DNA from: Barnesiella sp. An55 | Lineage (GTDB): Bacteria; Bacteroidota; Bacteroidia; Bacteroidales; Barnesiellaceae | Length of the DNA stretch: 64,000 nt | Assembly (NCBI RefSeq): GCF_002161555.1 | Contig: NZ_NFHZ01000010.1 | Coordinates: 62,001-126,000 of the forward strand | Direction: 5' to 3' | Part shown: positions 8,088-16,661 of the stretch, piece by piece | Layout of the letters: each line of letters opens with the position of its first letter | Numbering within the stretch: the first letter of the stretch is position 1 | Notes under the pieces: model-generated | The model's input: the letters and a program-made list of their open reading frames with translations, nothing else | Database searches by the model: none | Told to the model about the DNA's origin: nothing | Translations under genes and position numbers: made by a program

Positions 8088-11069
8088 ATGAAAGAGAAAC
8101 GATATATCTCCCTGCTGCTTATCCTCGTTGCTACCCTATTCGGCCCCATGCACGCCCGTAATCTGGAGACGGTGGTGGAGCAGTCGCTCGCCTCGCTCAA
8201 GCCCCAGCACATGGGCATCGGCGAGATTAAACTCAAATCATTCAACCTGCAAAAAGGCAACCGGCTCACCATCGTCATGAACGACGAGTTTGCCTACCTG
8301 CCCTTCCGCAGCGAGTTGGTCAAGCAGGCCTACGACACCGTGCGGGCCGTCCTTCCCCAAAAGTTAAAAGACCGGAAAATATCAATCCTGGCCGGCGGCT
8401 ATGAGATAAGCCGGCTCATCCCCTTTGCCGACAGCCACAAACGGTTTGCCGTCACCTGCCACCGTCCCATCGTCGAGCCGGTAAACAGGCTCTACACCCC
8501 CGACCGTGGATTGCACAACCGCCACATCGCCCTGTGGCAAAGCCACGGCTACTACTTCGAGCAATCGCTCGACCGGTGGGAATGGCAACGTGCCCGCATC
8601 TTCGAGACCGTAGAAGACCTCTTTACCCAGAGTTTCGTCATGCCCTTCCTCACCCCCATGCTCGAGCAGGCGGGAGCCTATGTATTCTCGCCCCGCGAAC
8701 GAGACACCAATCTGCACGAACTCATCGCCGACAACGATGACCCGAATACCTACTGCGAGACGGAGACCGAGAAAGAGAAATGGGGACACGGCGGCACCGG
8801 GTTTGCCCGCAAGGCCGCTCTTTATACCGACTCGCAGAACCCCTTTACCGACGGCACCTTCCGCCAGGCCCACACCACGACCGACCCTCGCAAGGCCATA
8901 ACCGCCCGCTGGCAAGTCACCATCCCCGAGAGCGGCCGCTATGCCGTCTATGTCGCCTACCACACCGTCAAACACAGCACCGACAATGCCCTCTACACCG
9001 TTCACCACAAAGGGGGAGCGTCGCAATTCCGTATCAACCAGACCATGGGTGGAGGCACCTGGATCTATTTGGGCCATTTCGATTTCGAAGCGGGCAAGAA
9101 GGCCTGCGTCGAACTGAGCAACCTCTCCTCCCACGAGCATGGCAGAATAGTCACCGCCGATGCCGTGAAGATAGGAGGCGGCTACGGCAACATAGCCCGC
9201 CGGGTAAGCGAGGCCCGCATCCAGGAGAACCCCGCTTGGGCCGCCATCGACTACGCCCCGCAATGCAGCGGCTACCCCCGATTCACAGAGGCGGCGCGCT
9301 ACTGGCTGCAATGGGCGGGATTTCCCGAGAAGGTCTATTCGCCCAGCCAGGGTGAGAACGACTACACCGACGACTACAAATGCCGGGGTCAGTGGGTCAA
9401 CTACCTGGCCGGCGGTTCGGCAGTTCTGCCCGACAGCACCGGGTTGAATGTACCCATCGACCTGGCCTTTGCCTTCCACTCCGATGCCGGCACCACCCTC
9501 AACGACTCGATTATCGGGAGCCTGGGCATCTACTTCACCGGCAAAGACCGTAAAGTCTATGGAAAGGATGTGCCACGGCAGGTATCGCGCTACCTCACCG
9601 ATGCCGTGCTGTCGCAAGTGACCCAAGACATACGCCAGACCTACGAGCCCGAGTGGAGCCGACGGGGCATGTGGAACAAATCCTATTTCGAGGCCCGTGT
9701 GCCCGAAGTCCCCACCATGCTGCTCGAACTGCTCTCGCACCAGAACTTTGCCGACATGCGCTACGGGCTCGACCCCCGATTCCGATTCGTGGTATCGCGG
9801 GCCGTATATAAAGGCATACTCAAATTCATCGCCGCACAAAACGGCTACGACTATGTGGTACAACCGCTGCCCGTGAGCTACATGCGCAGCGAGTTTACCG
9901 GGCCCAACGAAGTGCGGCTCGCCTGGCATCCCGTCGAAGACCGGCTCGAGCCCACCGCCACCCCCGACCGCTACATCGTCTATACCCGGGTGGGCAACGG
10001 CGCTTTCGATGCCGGCACACTCGTGACCGATACCACCTATACCGCCACGATACGCCCAGACTCGATATACAGTTTCAAGGTCACGGCCGTAAACCGGGGT
10101 GGCGAGAGCTTCCCCTCCGAGATCTTGTCGCTCTGCCGCCACTCACAGGAGCGTGGCGTAGTGCTGGTAATCAACGGATTCGACCGCATCAGCGGCCCCG
10201 ACAACTTCGAGATCGACACCATCACGGCCGGATTCGACAGCCGCAAAGACTTCGGGGTACCCTACCTCAACGACATCAGCTACATAGGCGAACAATACGA
10301 GTTCCGACGCCATATTCCCTGGCGCGACGATGACGACCCGGGATTCGGTGCCAGCCGGGCCACCTACGAGACACAGGTCATCGCCGGCAACACCTTCGAT
10401 TATCCCTATCTGCACGGCCGCTCGATTGTGCGGGCCGGATACTCTTTTGTCTCGACCAGCGACGAAGCCGTAGCCGAGCAACTCACCGACATGAGTCGCT
10501 ACCGCATGGCCGACCTCATCCTCGGCAAGGAGAAACAGGTGGCCATGGGACGGGGCACCAGCGGCTACGCCTTCAAGACCTTTGACCGTCCGCTGCGCGA
10601 AGCCATCACCCGCTACTGCAACGGGGGCGGCAGTATCTTCGTCTCGGGAGCCTATGTCGGCACCGACCTGTGGGACAACGGCTCCCCCGACCCCGAAGGG
10701 CAACAGTTTGCCAACCGGGTACTGCACTACACCTGGCGCACCGGGCAGGCCTCGGTGAGTGGCGAAGTGAAGCCGGCGGCATCGCCCTTTACCCGGTTCA
10801 ACTACCTCAATATCGAGTATCACAACGCCCTCAACGACCAATGCTATGCGGTCGAGTCGCCCGACGGTATCGAACCCTTCGGCACAGGCAGCTACACCAT
10901 ACAGCGCTACGGCGAGAACCGCATCGGCGCCGGCATATTCTACCGGGGCAACACCTACTGCACCTGTGTGCTGGGCTACCCCTTCGAGACCATCAAGAGC
11001 GAAGCCAAGCGCGATGCCCTCATGGAAGCTATCCTATCCACTTTTGCCAACCCCACAAACGACCGATAA
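8088..11069 (+). CDS. Exported amidase-like protein with inserted golvesin-type domain and FN3 domain
   Basis: The start is placed at ATG 8088 because an upstream TTG at 8079 adds nothing. The product is 993 aa with a signal peptide (KRYISLLLILVATLFGP). It resembles Bacteroidetes proteins annotated as xanthan lyase or N-acetylmuramoyl-L-alanine amidase. An amidase-like first half has His153 in QSHGYY. A golvesin-like beta-sandwich (about 232-365) is inserted, and the amidase core then resumes with His464 in FHSDAG and Glu547 in LELLSHQN. An FN3 domain (about 625-715) and a C-terminal region of about 275 residues follow. Cleavage of peptidoglycan stem peptides is the likely role. It heads a 12-gene operon and ends 3 bp before the next gene. 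Confidence 0.75.
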   Translation: MKEKRYISLLLILVATLFGPMHARNLETVVEQSLASLKPQHMGIGEIKLKSFNLQKGNRLTIVMNDEFAYLPFRSELVKQAYDTVRAVLPQKLKDRKISILAGGYEISRLIPFADSHKRFAVTCHRPIVEPVNRLYTPDRGLHNRHIALWQSHGYYFEQSLDRWEWQRARIFETVEDLFTQSFVMPFLTPMLEQAGAYVFSPRERDTNLHELIADNDDPNTYCETETEKEKWGHGGTGFARKAALYTDSQNPFTDGTFRQAHTTTDPRKAITARWQVTIPESGRYAVYVAYHTVKHSTDNALYTVHHKGGASQFRINQTMGGGTWIYLGHFDFEAGKKACVELSNLSSHEHGRIVTADAVKIGGGYGNIARRVSEARIQENPAWAAIDYAPQCSGYPRFTEAARYWLQWAGFPEKVYSPSQGENDYTDDYKCRGQWVNYLAGGSAVLPDSTGLNVPIDLAFAFHSDAGTTLNDSIIGSLGIYFTGKDRKVYGKDVPRQVSRYLTDAVLSQVTQDIRQTYEPEWSRRGMWNKSYFEARVPEVPTMLLELLSHQNFADMRYGLDPRFRFVVSRAVYKGILKFIAAQNGYDYVVQPLPVSYMRSEFTGPNEVRLAWHPVEDRLEPTATPDRYIVYTRVGNGAFDAGTLVTDTTYTATIRPDSIYSFKVTAVNRGGESFPSEILSLCRHSQERGVVLVINGFDRISGPDNFEIDTITAGFDSRKDFGVPYLNDISYIGEQYEFRRHIPWRDDDDPGFGASRATYETQVIAGNTFDYPYLHGRSIVRAGYSFVSTSDEAVAEQLTDMSRYRMADLILGKEKQVAMGRGTSGYAFKTFDRPLREAITRYCNGGGSIFVSGAYVGTDLWDNGSPDPEGQQFANRVLHYTWRTGQASVSGEVKPAASPFTRFNYLNIEYHNALNDQCYAVESPDGIEPFGTGSYTIQRYGENRIGAGIFYRGNTYCTCVLGYPFETIKSEAKRDALMEAILSTFANPTNDR

Positions 11070-11072
11070 CCC

Positions 11073-12926
11073 ATGAAACGATTCCTCCTCGCTCTACTCA
11101 CGCTCCTTGCCGTCGGCAGCCAGGCAGCCAACTTCAAGTTTGCCTTCCTCACCGACATACACATCACGGCCGGCGACTCGTTGCCCTGTAACGACCTGGC
11201 CCGGTCGGTCGAGCAAATCAACGCGACCCCCGGCATCGAGTTTGCCATCGTCTCGGGCGACATCACCAACCTGGGCGACCGCCAGTCGATGGAGGTGGTC
11301 AAATCGCTGCTCGACCGCCTGCACGTCGATTACTACATCGTACCAGGCAACCACGAGACCAAATGGAGCGAATCGGGGGTAACCGATTTTGCCCGGGTTT
11401 TCGGCAACGAACGGTTCGAATTTGAACACGACGGAATCCTCTTCATGGGCTTCAACTCCGGCCCCATCATCCGCATGGCCGACGGCCACGTGGCCCCCCA
11501 GGACATCGACTGGCTCAAAAACGAGCTGAATGTCGTGGGTACCGAGAAACCGGTCATCCTCGTCACCCACTACCCCCTCCAGCCGGGCGACGTGGACAAC
11601 TGGTACGATGTGACCGACGCCGTCCGCCCCTACAACATTCGCCTGGTCATGGGCGGCCACTACCACAAATACATGAACCTCCAATACGACGGCATACCCG
11701 GTATCCTGTGCAGGTCGAACCTGCGGGCTCAAGAGCCTGCTGGCGGCTATTCGCTTTGCGAGGTAACCCCCGACTCGATTTTCATCTATGAGCACAAGAT
11801 AGGCCAGTCGCCCGTGCGCCGGGGAGCCTACAGCATGACCGGCGAAAACTTTGCCAAGAGCAACGCCGGCTATCCCCGTCCCGACTTCTCGGTCAACCGC
11901 GAGTATCCCCAGGTCAAAGAGCAATGGCTGGTCAAATGCGGGTACGAGATATTCTCCTCGCCCGCCTACTGGGACGAGAAAGTCTATGTGGGCGACGACT
12001 CGGGAAGCCTCACCTGCTACTCGGTTGCCGACGGTAAGATGCTGTGGCGGTTCGAAGGCAGCATGCGCATCATAGGCACTCCCGCTGCCGACGACAACCG
12101 GGTGGTATTCGGCTCGACCGACCACTACATCTACGGCCTCGACGCTACCGACGGCACCCTGCAATGGAAGGTCGCCACCGAGGCCCCCGTACTGGGAGCC
12201 GTCACCCTGCACAACGGGGTCGCCTATATCGGCGGCAGCGACCATCGCTTCAGAGCCATCGACCTCGAGTCGGGCCAACTCATTTGGTACTACGACGGGG
12301 TCGAGGGATATGTCGAGACCAAACCGCTCGTCTATGACGGGCTCGTCATCTTCGGCGCCTGGGACAAAAACCTCTACGCTCTCGACTCACATACCGGCCA
12401 GGAGGTGTGGAAGTGGCACGACGGCAAACCGGGCAAATTCTATTCGCCCGCAGCCGTATGGCCCGTAGCCGCTCACGGCAAGATCTTCGTAGCCGACCCC
12501 GAACGGATGCTATCGGCCATCGACGCCCGCACCGGTAAAACCGTGTGGCGCACCGGCCAGTCGATGGTGCGCGAGACCATAGGCCTGTCGCACGACAAGC
12601 GCCGCATATACAGCAAGACGATGAACGACAGCGTGGTGTGCTACTCTGCCACGACCGACCACCCGCAAGAGTTGTGGGCCTCGAACGTAGGCTTTGGCTA
12701 TGAACACGCCCCCTCGATGCTGGTCGAGAAAGAGGGCGTCGTCTTCGGCAGTACCAAAAACGGACTGATGTTCGGCCTCGATGCCCACACCGGCCGTGTA
12801 TTGTGGAAACACAAGGTGGGCAACTCACTCATCAGCACCCTCGTTCCCCTCTCCAAAGAGCGCTGCCTGTTCACAGCCACCGGCGGCGAGGTGGGACTAC
12901 TTGTCATCGATTACAATAACGAATAA
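11073..12926 (+). CDS. Exported metallophosphoesterase fused to a PQQ-type beta-propeller
   Basis: This 617-aa protein has a signal peptide and a calcineurin-like phosphoesterase domain. Visible motifs are TDIH (about 27-30), SGDITNLGD, PGNHE (about 91-95), THYP and GGHYHKY (about 194-200), which together give the two-metal site. From about residue 275 to the end it carries repeated PQQ/WD-like blades, for example VYVGDDSGSLTCY and VVFGSTDHYIYGL. The combination suggests a periplasmic phosphomono- or diesterase with a ligand-binding propeller. Its substrate is unknown; the setting among wall-degrading enzymes suggests a phosphorylated surface polymer, which is inference. Confidence 0.8.
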   Translation: MKRFLLALLTLLAVGSQAANFKFAFLTDIHITAGDSLPCNDLARSVEQINATPGIEFAIVSGDITNLGDRQSMEVVKSLLDRLHVDYYIVPGNHETKWSESGVTDFARVFGNERFEFEHDGILFMGFNSGPIIRMADGHVAPQDIDWLKNELNVVGTEKPVILVTHYPLQPGDVDNWYDVTDAVRPYNIRLVMGGHYHKYMNLQYDGIPGILCRSNLRAQEPAGGYSLCEVTPDSIFIYEHKIGQSPVRRGAYSMTGENFAKSNAGYPRPDFSVNREYPQVKEQWLVKCGYEIFSSPAYWDEKVYVGDDSGSLTCYSVADGKMLWRFEGSMRIIGTPAADDNRVVFGSTDHYIYGLDATDGTLQWKVATEAPVLGAVTLHNGVAYIGGSDHRFRAIDLESGQLIWYYDGVEGYVETKPLVYDGLVIFGAWDKNLYALDSHTGQEVWKWHDGKPGKFYSPAAVWPVAAHGKIFVADPERMLSAIDARTGKTVWRTGQSMVRETIGLSHDKRRIYSKTMNDSVVCYSATTDHPQELWASNVGFGYEHAPSMLVEKEGVVFGSTKNGLMFGLDAHTGRVLWKHKVGNSLISTLVPLSKERCLFTATGGEVGLLVIDYNNE

Positions 12927-12944
12927 ATAAAACAACCCAACGTC

Positions 12945-14402
12945 ATGAAAACGATCAACTGCTTCATTCCGTTTTCGAGCCCAGCTCAGGTAAACAAAAC
13001 CATCGAAGGTCTGCGGGCCTGCGAGCACATAAAACAGATATACCTGCTCACGACCGAGTCGTGCCACGATGAGGTTGCCGGATGCCAGCTCCTGCCCGTA
13101 GCCGGTCTCAATGCCTCGGCAACGATGCGTGCGATTGCCGCCCACAGCGATGCCGACTTTACGCTGCTCTACACCAAATACACGACACTCGAACTGGGAT
13201 ATTTCGCCCTCGAGCGCATGGTGCGCATCGCCACTGACTCACAGGCCGGCATGGCCTATGCCGACTCCTACCATGTGACCGACGGACGGCAGGAAAAAGC
13301 CCCGGTCATCGACTACCAGTACGGCAGCTTGCGCGACGATTTCAACTTCGGGTCGCTGTTGCTCTTCAACGCCGACGCCTTCAAGGAGGCCGCCTCGCGC
13401 ATGACCACCGACTTCCAGTTTGCCGGACTCTATGACCTGCGTCTGAAACTGTCGCAGAAAGCCTCGCTGGTACACATCAACGAGTATCTCTACTCCGAGG
13501 TCGAAAACGATACCCGCAAGAGCGGCGAGAAGATTTTCGACTATGTCGATCCCAAAAACCGGGGCGTACAAATCGAGATGGAGGCCGCCTGCACCGAGCA
13601 CCTCAAGGCCATAGGCGGATACCTTGAGCCCCGGTTCGAGAAGATAGCCTTCGACGAAGGCAGCTTCGAATACGAAGCCTCGGTCATCATTCCCGTGCGC
13701 AACCGCGTGCGCACCATCGCCGACGCCATCGAATCGGTGTTGAAGCAGCAAACCAGTTTCAAATTCAACCTCATCATCATCGACAACCACTCGACCGACG
13801 GCACCACCGAGGCCATCGACCGCTTTGCCTCCGACGAGCGGCTTATCCACCTCATCCCCGAGCGCAACGACCTGGGCATAGGCGGCTGCTGGAACCTGGG
13901 TGTACATCACCCCCGCTGCGGCAAGTTTGCCGTACAGCTCGACAGCGACGACGTTTACCGCGACGAGCACACCCTGCAAACCATGGTCAATGCCTTCTAT
14001 GAGCAGAACTGCGGCATGGTAGTGGGCACCTACATGATGACCGACTTCCACATGAACATGATTGCCCCGGGTATCATCAACCACAAAGAGTGGACCCCCG
14101 AGAACGGGCGCAACAATGCTCTGCGCATCAACGGGTTGGGCGCTCCCCGCGCCTTCTACACCCCGCTCCTCCGCAAGGTGAAGGTGCCCAACACCAGCTA
14201 TGGCGAAGACTATGCCCTGGGACTGAACATCTCGCGCCACTACCAGATAGGCCGTGTCTATGAGGTGGTATATCTGTGCCGCCGCTGGGACGACAACTCC
14301 GACGCCTCGCTCAGCATCGAAAAGATGAACGCCAACAACCTATACAAAGACCGCATACGCACCTGGGAATTGCAGGCCCGGGTCGCCATGAACAAACGAT
14401 AA
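12945..14402 (+). CDS. Family-2-like glycosyltransferase with an extra N-terminal GT-A-like half
   Basis: This 485-aa protein lacks a signal peptide or membrane segment and is probably cytoplasmic. Residues from about 245 form a typical GT2 domain, with [19 protein letters not shown] at the nucleotide-binding start, [10 protein letters not shown] and the metal-binding LDSDD motif at about 332-336. The first ~240 residues resemble a divergent GT-A fold without an obvious DxD, so the protein may have arisen by domain duplication. It ends 5 bp before the DUF4922 gene. Acceptor and donor are unknown. Its place among salvage genes raises the possibility that it uses recovered amino sugars. Confidence 0.75.
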   Translation: MKTINCFIPFSSPAQVNKTIEGLRACEHIKQIYLLTTESCHDEVAGCQLLPVAGLNASATMRAIAAHSDADFTLLYTKYTTLELGYFALERMVRIATDSQAGMAYADSYHVTDGRQEKAPVIDYQYGSLRDDFNFGSLLLFNADAFKEAASRMTTDFQFAGLYDLRLKLSQKASLVHINEYLYSEVENDTRKSGEKIFDYVDPKNRGVQIEMEAACTEHLKAIGGYLEPRFEKIAFDEGSFEYEASVIIPVRNRVRTIADAIESVLKQQTSFKFNLIIIDNHSTDGTTEAIDRFASDERLIHLIPERNDLGIGGCWNLGVHHPRCGKFAVQLDSDDVYRDEHTLQTMVNAFYEQNCGMVVGTYMMTDFHMNMIAPGIINHKEWTPENGRNNALRINGLGAPRAFYTPLLRKVKVPNTSYGEDYALGLNISRHYQIGRVYEVVYLCRRWDDNSDASLSIEKMNANNLYKDRIRTWELQARVAMNKR

Positions 14403-14407
14403 GCCAC

Positions 14408-15337
14408 ATGGAAATCACATCGAAACATATCGCACGACTGCTCGACGACCAGCTCGCCGTGTGGGAATCGGCCCGCAACAACTACCAGGCGCTGAAGTCG
14501 GTACGGGTCAAAGAGATTACGCTGGGAGGCTGCACGGTCAAGGTGCAGTTCAACCCGGCCCGCATCGTCTCGTCGGCCGCCAAGGTCGATAGCCAGTCGT
14601 TGAAAGAGCGCAAGTGCTTCCTCTGCGCCGAGAACCGGCCCGAGGTGCAGGTGGGGTTGCCCGACGGCAACTACACCTGGCTCATCAACCCCTTCCCCAT
14701 CTTCCCCCGCCACCTCACCATCCCGGTCAACACCCACACGCCGCAACTCATCGGCTGCCGGTTTGGCGACATGCTGCGTCTGGCCCGGGAAGCCGACGAC
14801 TTCGTGCTCTTCTACAACGGACCCAAATGCGGTGCTTCGGCACCCGACCACGCCCACTTCCAGGCCGGCAACAAGGGGTTCCTCCCCCTCGGCGAAGTAG
14901 TGAAGAGCTGCCGTCGCATCCCCGTCAGCACCCAAGGTTCGGCCCACCTGAGTCTGGTCGAGGAGTACATCTGCCCCTTCTTCCTCATCGAAGCCCGCGA
15001 GGCCGACGATGCCCGGGCTCTCTTCGAAACCCTCTACCAGGCTCTCGAGGTGAAACCCGGCGAAACGGAACCCATGATGAATGTGCTTGCCTGGTACGAA
15101 ACAGACCGGTGGACGGTAGCCATCTTCCCGCGGGCTCTGCATCGCCCCTCGTGTTACTTTGCCGAGGGCGAAAAGAATATACTGCTCAGTCCCGCTTCGG
15201 TCGATATGGGCGGTGTATTCATCACCCCGCTCGAGAAAGACTTCGAGAAAATCGAGGCCAGTCACCTCGAACAAATACTCGCCGAAGTGTGCCTCGACAC
15301 GAAGAGTATGCACGCCATCATCGAGAAACTCAAATAA
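14408..15337 (+). CDS. DUF4922 protein, HIT/GalT-like nucleotidyltransferase or phosphorylase
   Basis: The start at 14408 is 5 bp after the preceding stop; in-frame codons upstream overlap the glycosyltransferase gene and are rejected. The product is 309 aa and cytoplasmic. It has the HIT-superfamily catalytic signature in DHAHFQ (His148, His150, Gln152), and CFLCAENRP near residue 71 resembles the Cys pair of GalT-like proteins. Known relatives are galactose-1-phosphate uridylyltransferase and GDP-L-galactose phosphorylase, which move nucleotides between sugar phosphates. In this operon a role in moving recovered sugar phosphate onto a nucleotide carrier is plausible but undemonstrated. Confidence 0.7.
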   Translation: MEITSKHIARLLDDQLAVWESARNNYQALKSVRVKEITLGGCTVKVQFNPARIVSSAAKVDSQSLKERKCFLCAENRPEVQVGLPDGNYTWLINPFPIFPRHLTIPVNTHTPQLIGCRFGDMLRLAREADDFVLFYNGPKCGASAPDHAHFQAGNKGFLPLGEVVKSCRRIPVSTQGSAHLSLVEEYICPFFLIEAREADDARALFETLYQALEVKPGETEPMMNVLAWYETDRWTVAIFPRALHRPSCYFAEGEKNILLSPASVDMGGVFITPLEKDFEKIEASHLEQILAEVCLDTKSMHAIIEKLK

Positions 15338-15345
15338 GAAACGCC

Positions 15346-16650
15346 ATGAAAGAGCCATCGGTAACCGTAGGAATCATGTCGGGCGAGACCATCCGTTTCG
15401 TCTTCAACGACACCTATACCCTCGGCGACCTCACCGTCGAGGGACCCCAGGAGGCCCACATCGAGCAGGGACGCATCGGCTGGAACGGCCAGCTCTACGA
15501 CCAGCTCGTCTTTACCCCGCAACATTCCAACGACTCGTTCTGTCTCAAGGGGGTGACCATAGGGGTGAAGTTCCACTGGGAGCGACAGGAAGATCAAACC
15601 TTCAGAGGCACCCTGAAACTCATCGTCGAGGGCGACCGACTCACTGCCATCAACGAGTTAGGCATCGAAGAGTATCTGCTCAGCGTCATCTCGTCCGAGA
15701 TGAGCGCCACCGCCTCGCTCGAGCTGCTCAAGTCGCATGCCGTCATCTCCCGCAGCTGGCTGCTGGCTCAAATACAAAAGAACAAGGCTTTGGCCGGGAA
15801 GAAACCCGTATCGTGTATCCGCACCCACGACGAACTCATCCGCTGGTACGACCGTGAGGACCACGACCACTTCGACGTCTGTGCCGACGACCACTGCCAG
15901 CGCTACCAGGGTATCACCCGCGAATCGACACCCCTCGTGGCCCAAGCCATCAAGGCTACCCGGGGCGAGATACTCACCTACGACGGCCAGACATGCGATG
16001 CCCGCTTCTCGAAGTGTTGCGGCGGCGTGATGGAGCGCTTCTCGTCGTGCTGGGAAAACATTGACTATCCCTACCTCGAAGCGCTGCGCGACAGTCGCCA
16101 CGAGCACGATATCCCCGACCTGCGGGTCGAAGAGAACGCACGTCGCTGGATCTGCTCCTCGCCCGAAGCCTTCTGCAACACCACCGACAAGCAAATACTC
16201 TCGCAGGTACTCAACAACTACGACCAGGAGACTACCGACTTCTACCGCTGGAGCGTTGCCTATACCCAACAGGAGCTCGCCTCGCTCATCCGGGAGAAAT
16301 CGGGCATCGACTTCGGCGAAATCATCAACCTGGTACCGGTCGAACGGGGCCCCTCGGGACGACTCATCCGGCTACAGATACAGGGCACCCGACAAACCCT
16401 TACCATAGGCAAGGAGCTCGAGATACGACGCACACTCTCGCCCTCGCACCTCTATAGCTCGGCCTTCGTCGTCGAGCGCGAAGAGATTGCCGACGGCATA
16501 CCCCGACGCTTCGTGCTGCGAGGTGCCGGTTGGGGCCACGGCGTAGGGCTCTGCCAGATAGGCGCCGCCGTCATGGGCGAACAGGGGTACGACTACCGCC
16601 ACATCCTCCTGCACTACTTTGCGGGAGCAACCATCGAAAAACTTTATTAA
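15346..16650 (+). CDS. SpoIID/LytB-domain protein
   Basis: This 434-aa protein starts at 15346, 8 bp after the DUF4922 gene; longer in-frame extensions run through that gene and are rejected. SpoIID of Bacillus is a lytic transglycosylase that cuts glycan strands stripped of peptides. The domain is visible from about residue 85 (LIVEGDRLTAINELGIEEYL), with a probable catalytic glutamate at 118 in VISSEM. The closing GWGHGVGLCQIGA motif is also typical. No signal peptide is recognisable, which is odd for a wall enzyme and leaves its compartment uncertain. Action on glycan fragments lacking peptides would fit the two amidases and NamZ nearby. Confidence 0.8.
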   Translation: MKEPSVTVGIMSGETIRFVFNDTYTLGDLTVEGPQEAHIEQGRIGWNGQLYDQLVFTPQHSNDSFCLKGVTIGVKFHWERQEDQTFRGTLKLIVEGDRLTAINELGIEEYLLSVISSEMSATASLELLKSHAVISRSWLLAQIQKNKALAGKKPVSCIRTHDELIRWYDREDHDHFDVCADDHCQRYQGITRESTPLVAQAIKATRGEILTYDGQTCDARFSKCCGGVMERFSSCWENIDYPYLEALRDSRHEHDIPDLRVEENARRWICSSPEAFCNTTDKQILSQVLNNYDQETTDFYRWSVAYTQQELASLIREKSGIDFGEIINLVPVERGPSGRLIRLQIQGTRQTLTIGKELEIRRTLSPSHLYSSAFVVEREEIADGIPRRFVLRGAGWGHGVGLCQIGAAVMGEQGYDYRHILLHYFAGATIEKLY

Positions 16651-16661
16651 CTCAATAAACC

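Noticed and set aside
14614-15345. N-terminal extension of the SpoIID-type protein back to 14614
   Set aside because: The extension overlaps the DUF4922 gene in another frame and reads as Arg/Pro-rich shadow sequence. ATG 15346 sits at normal operon spacing.
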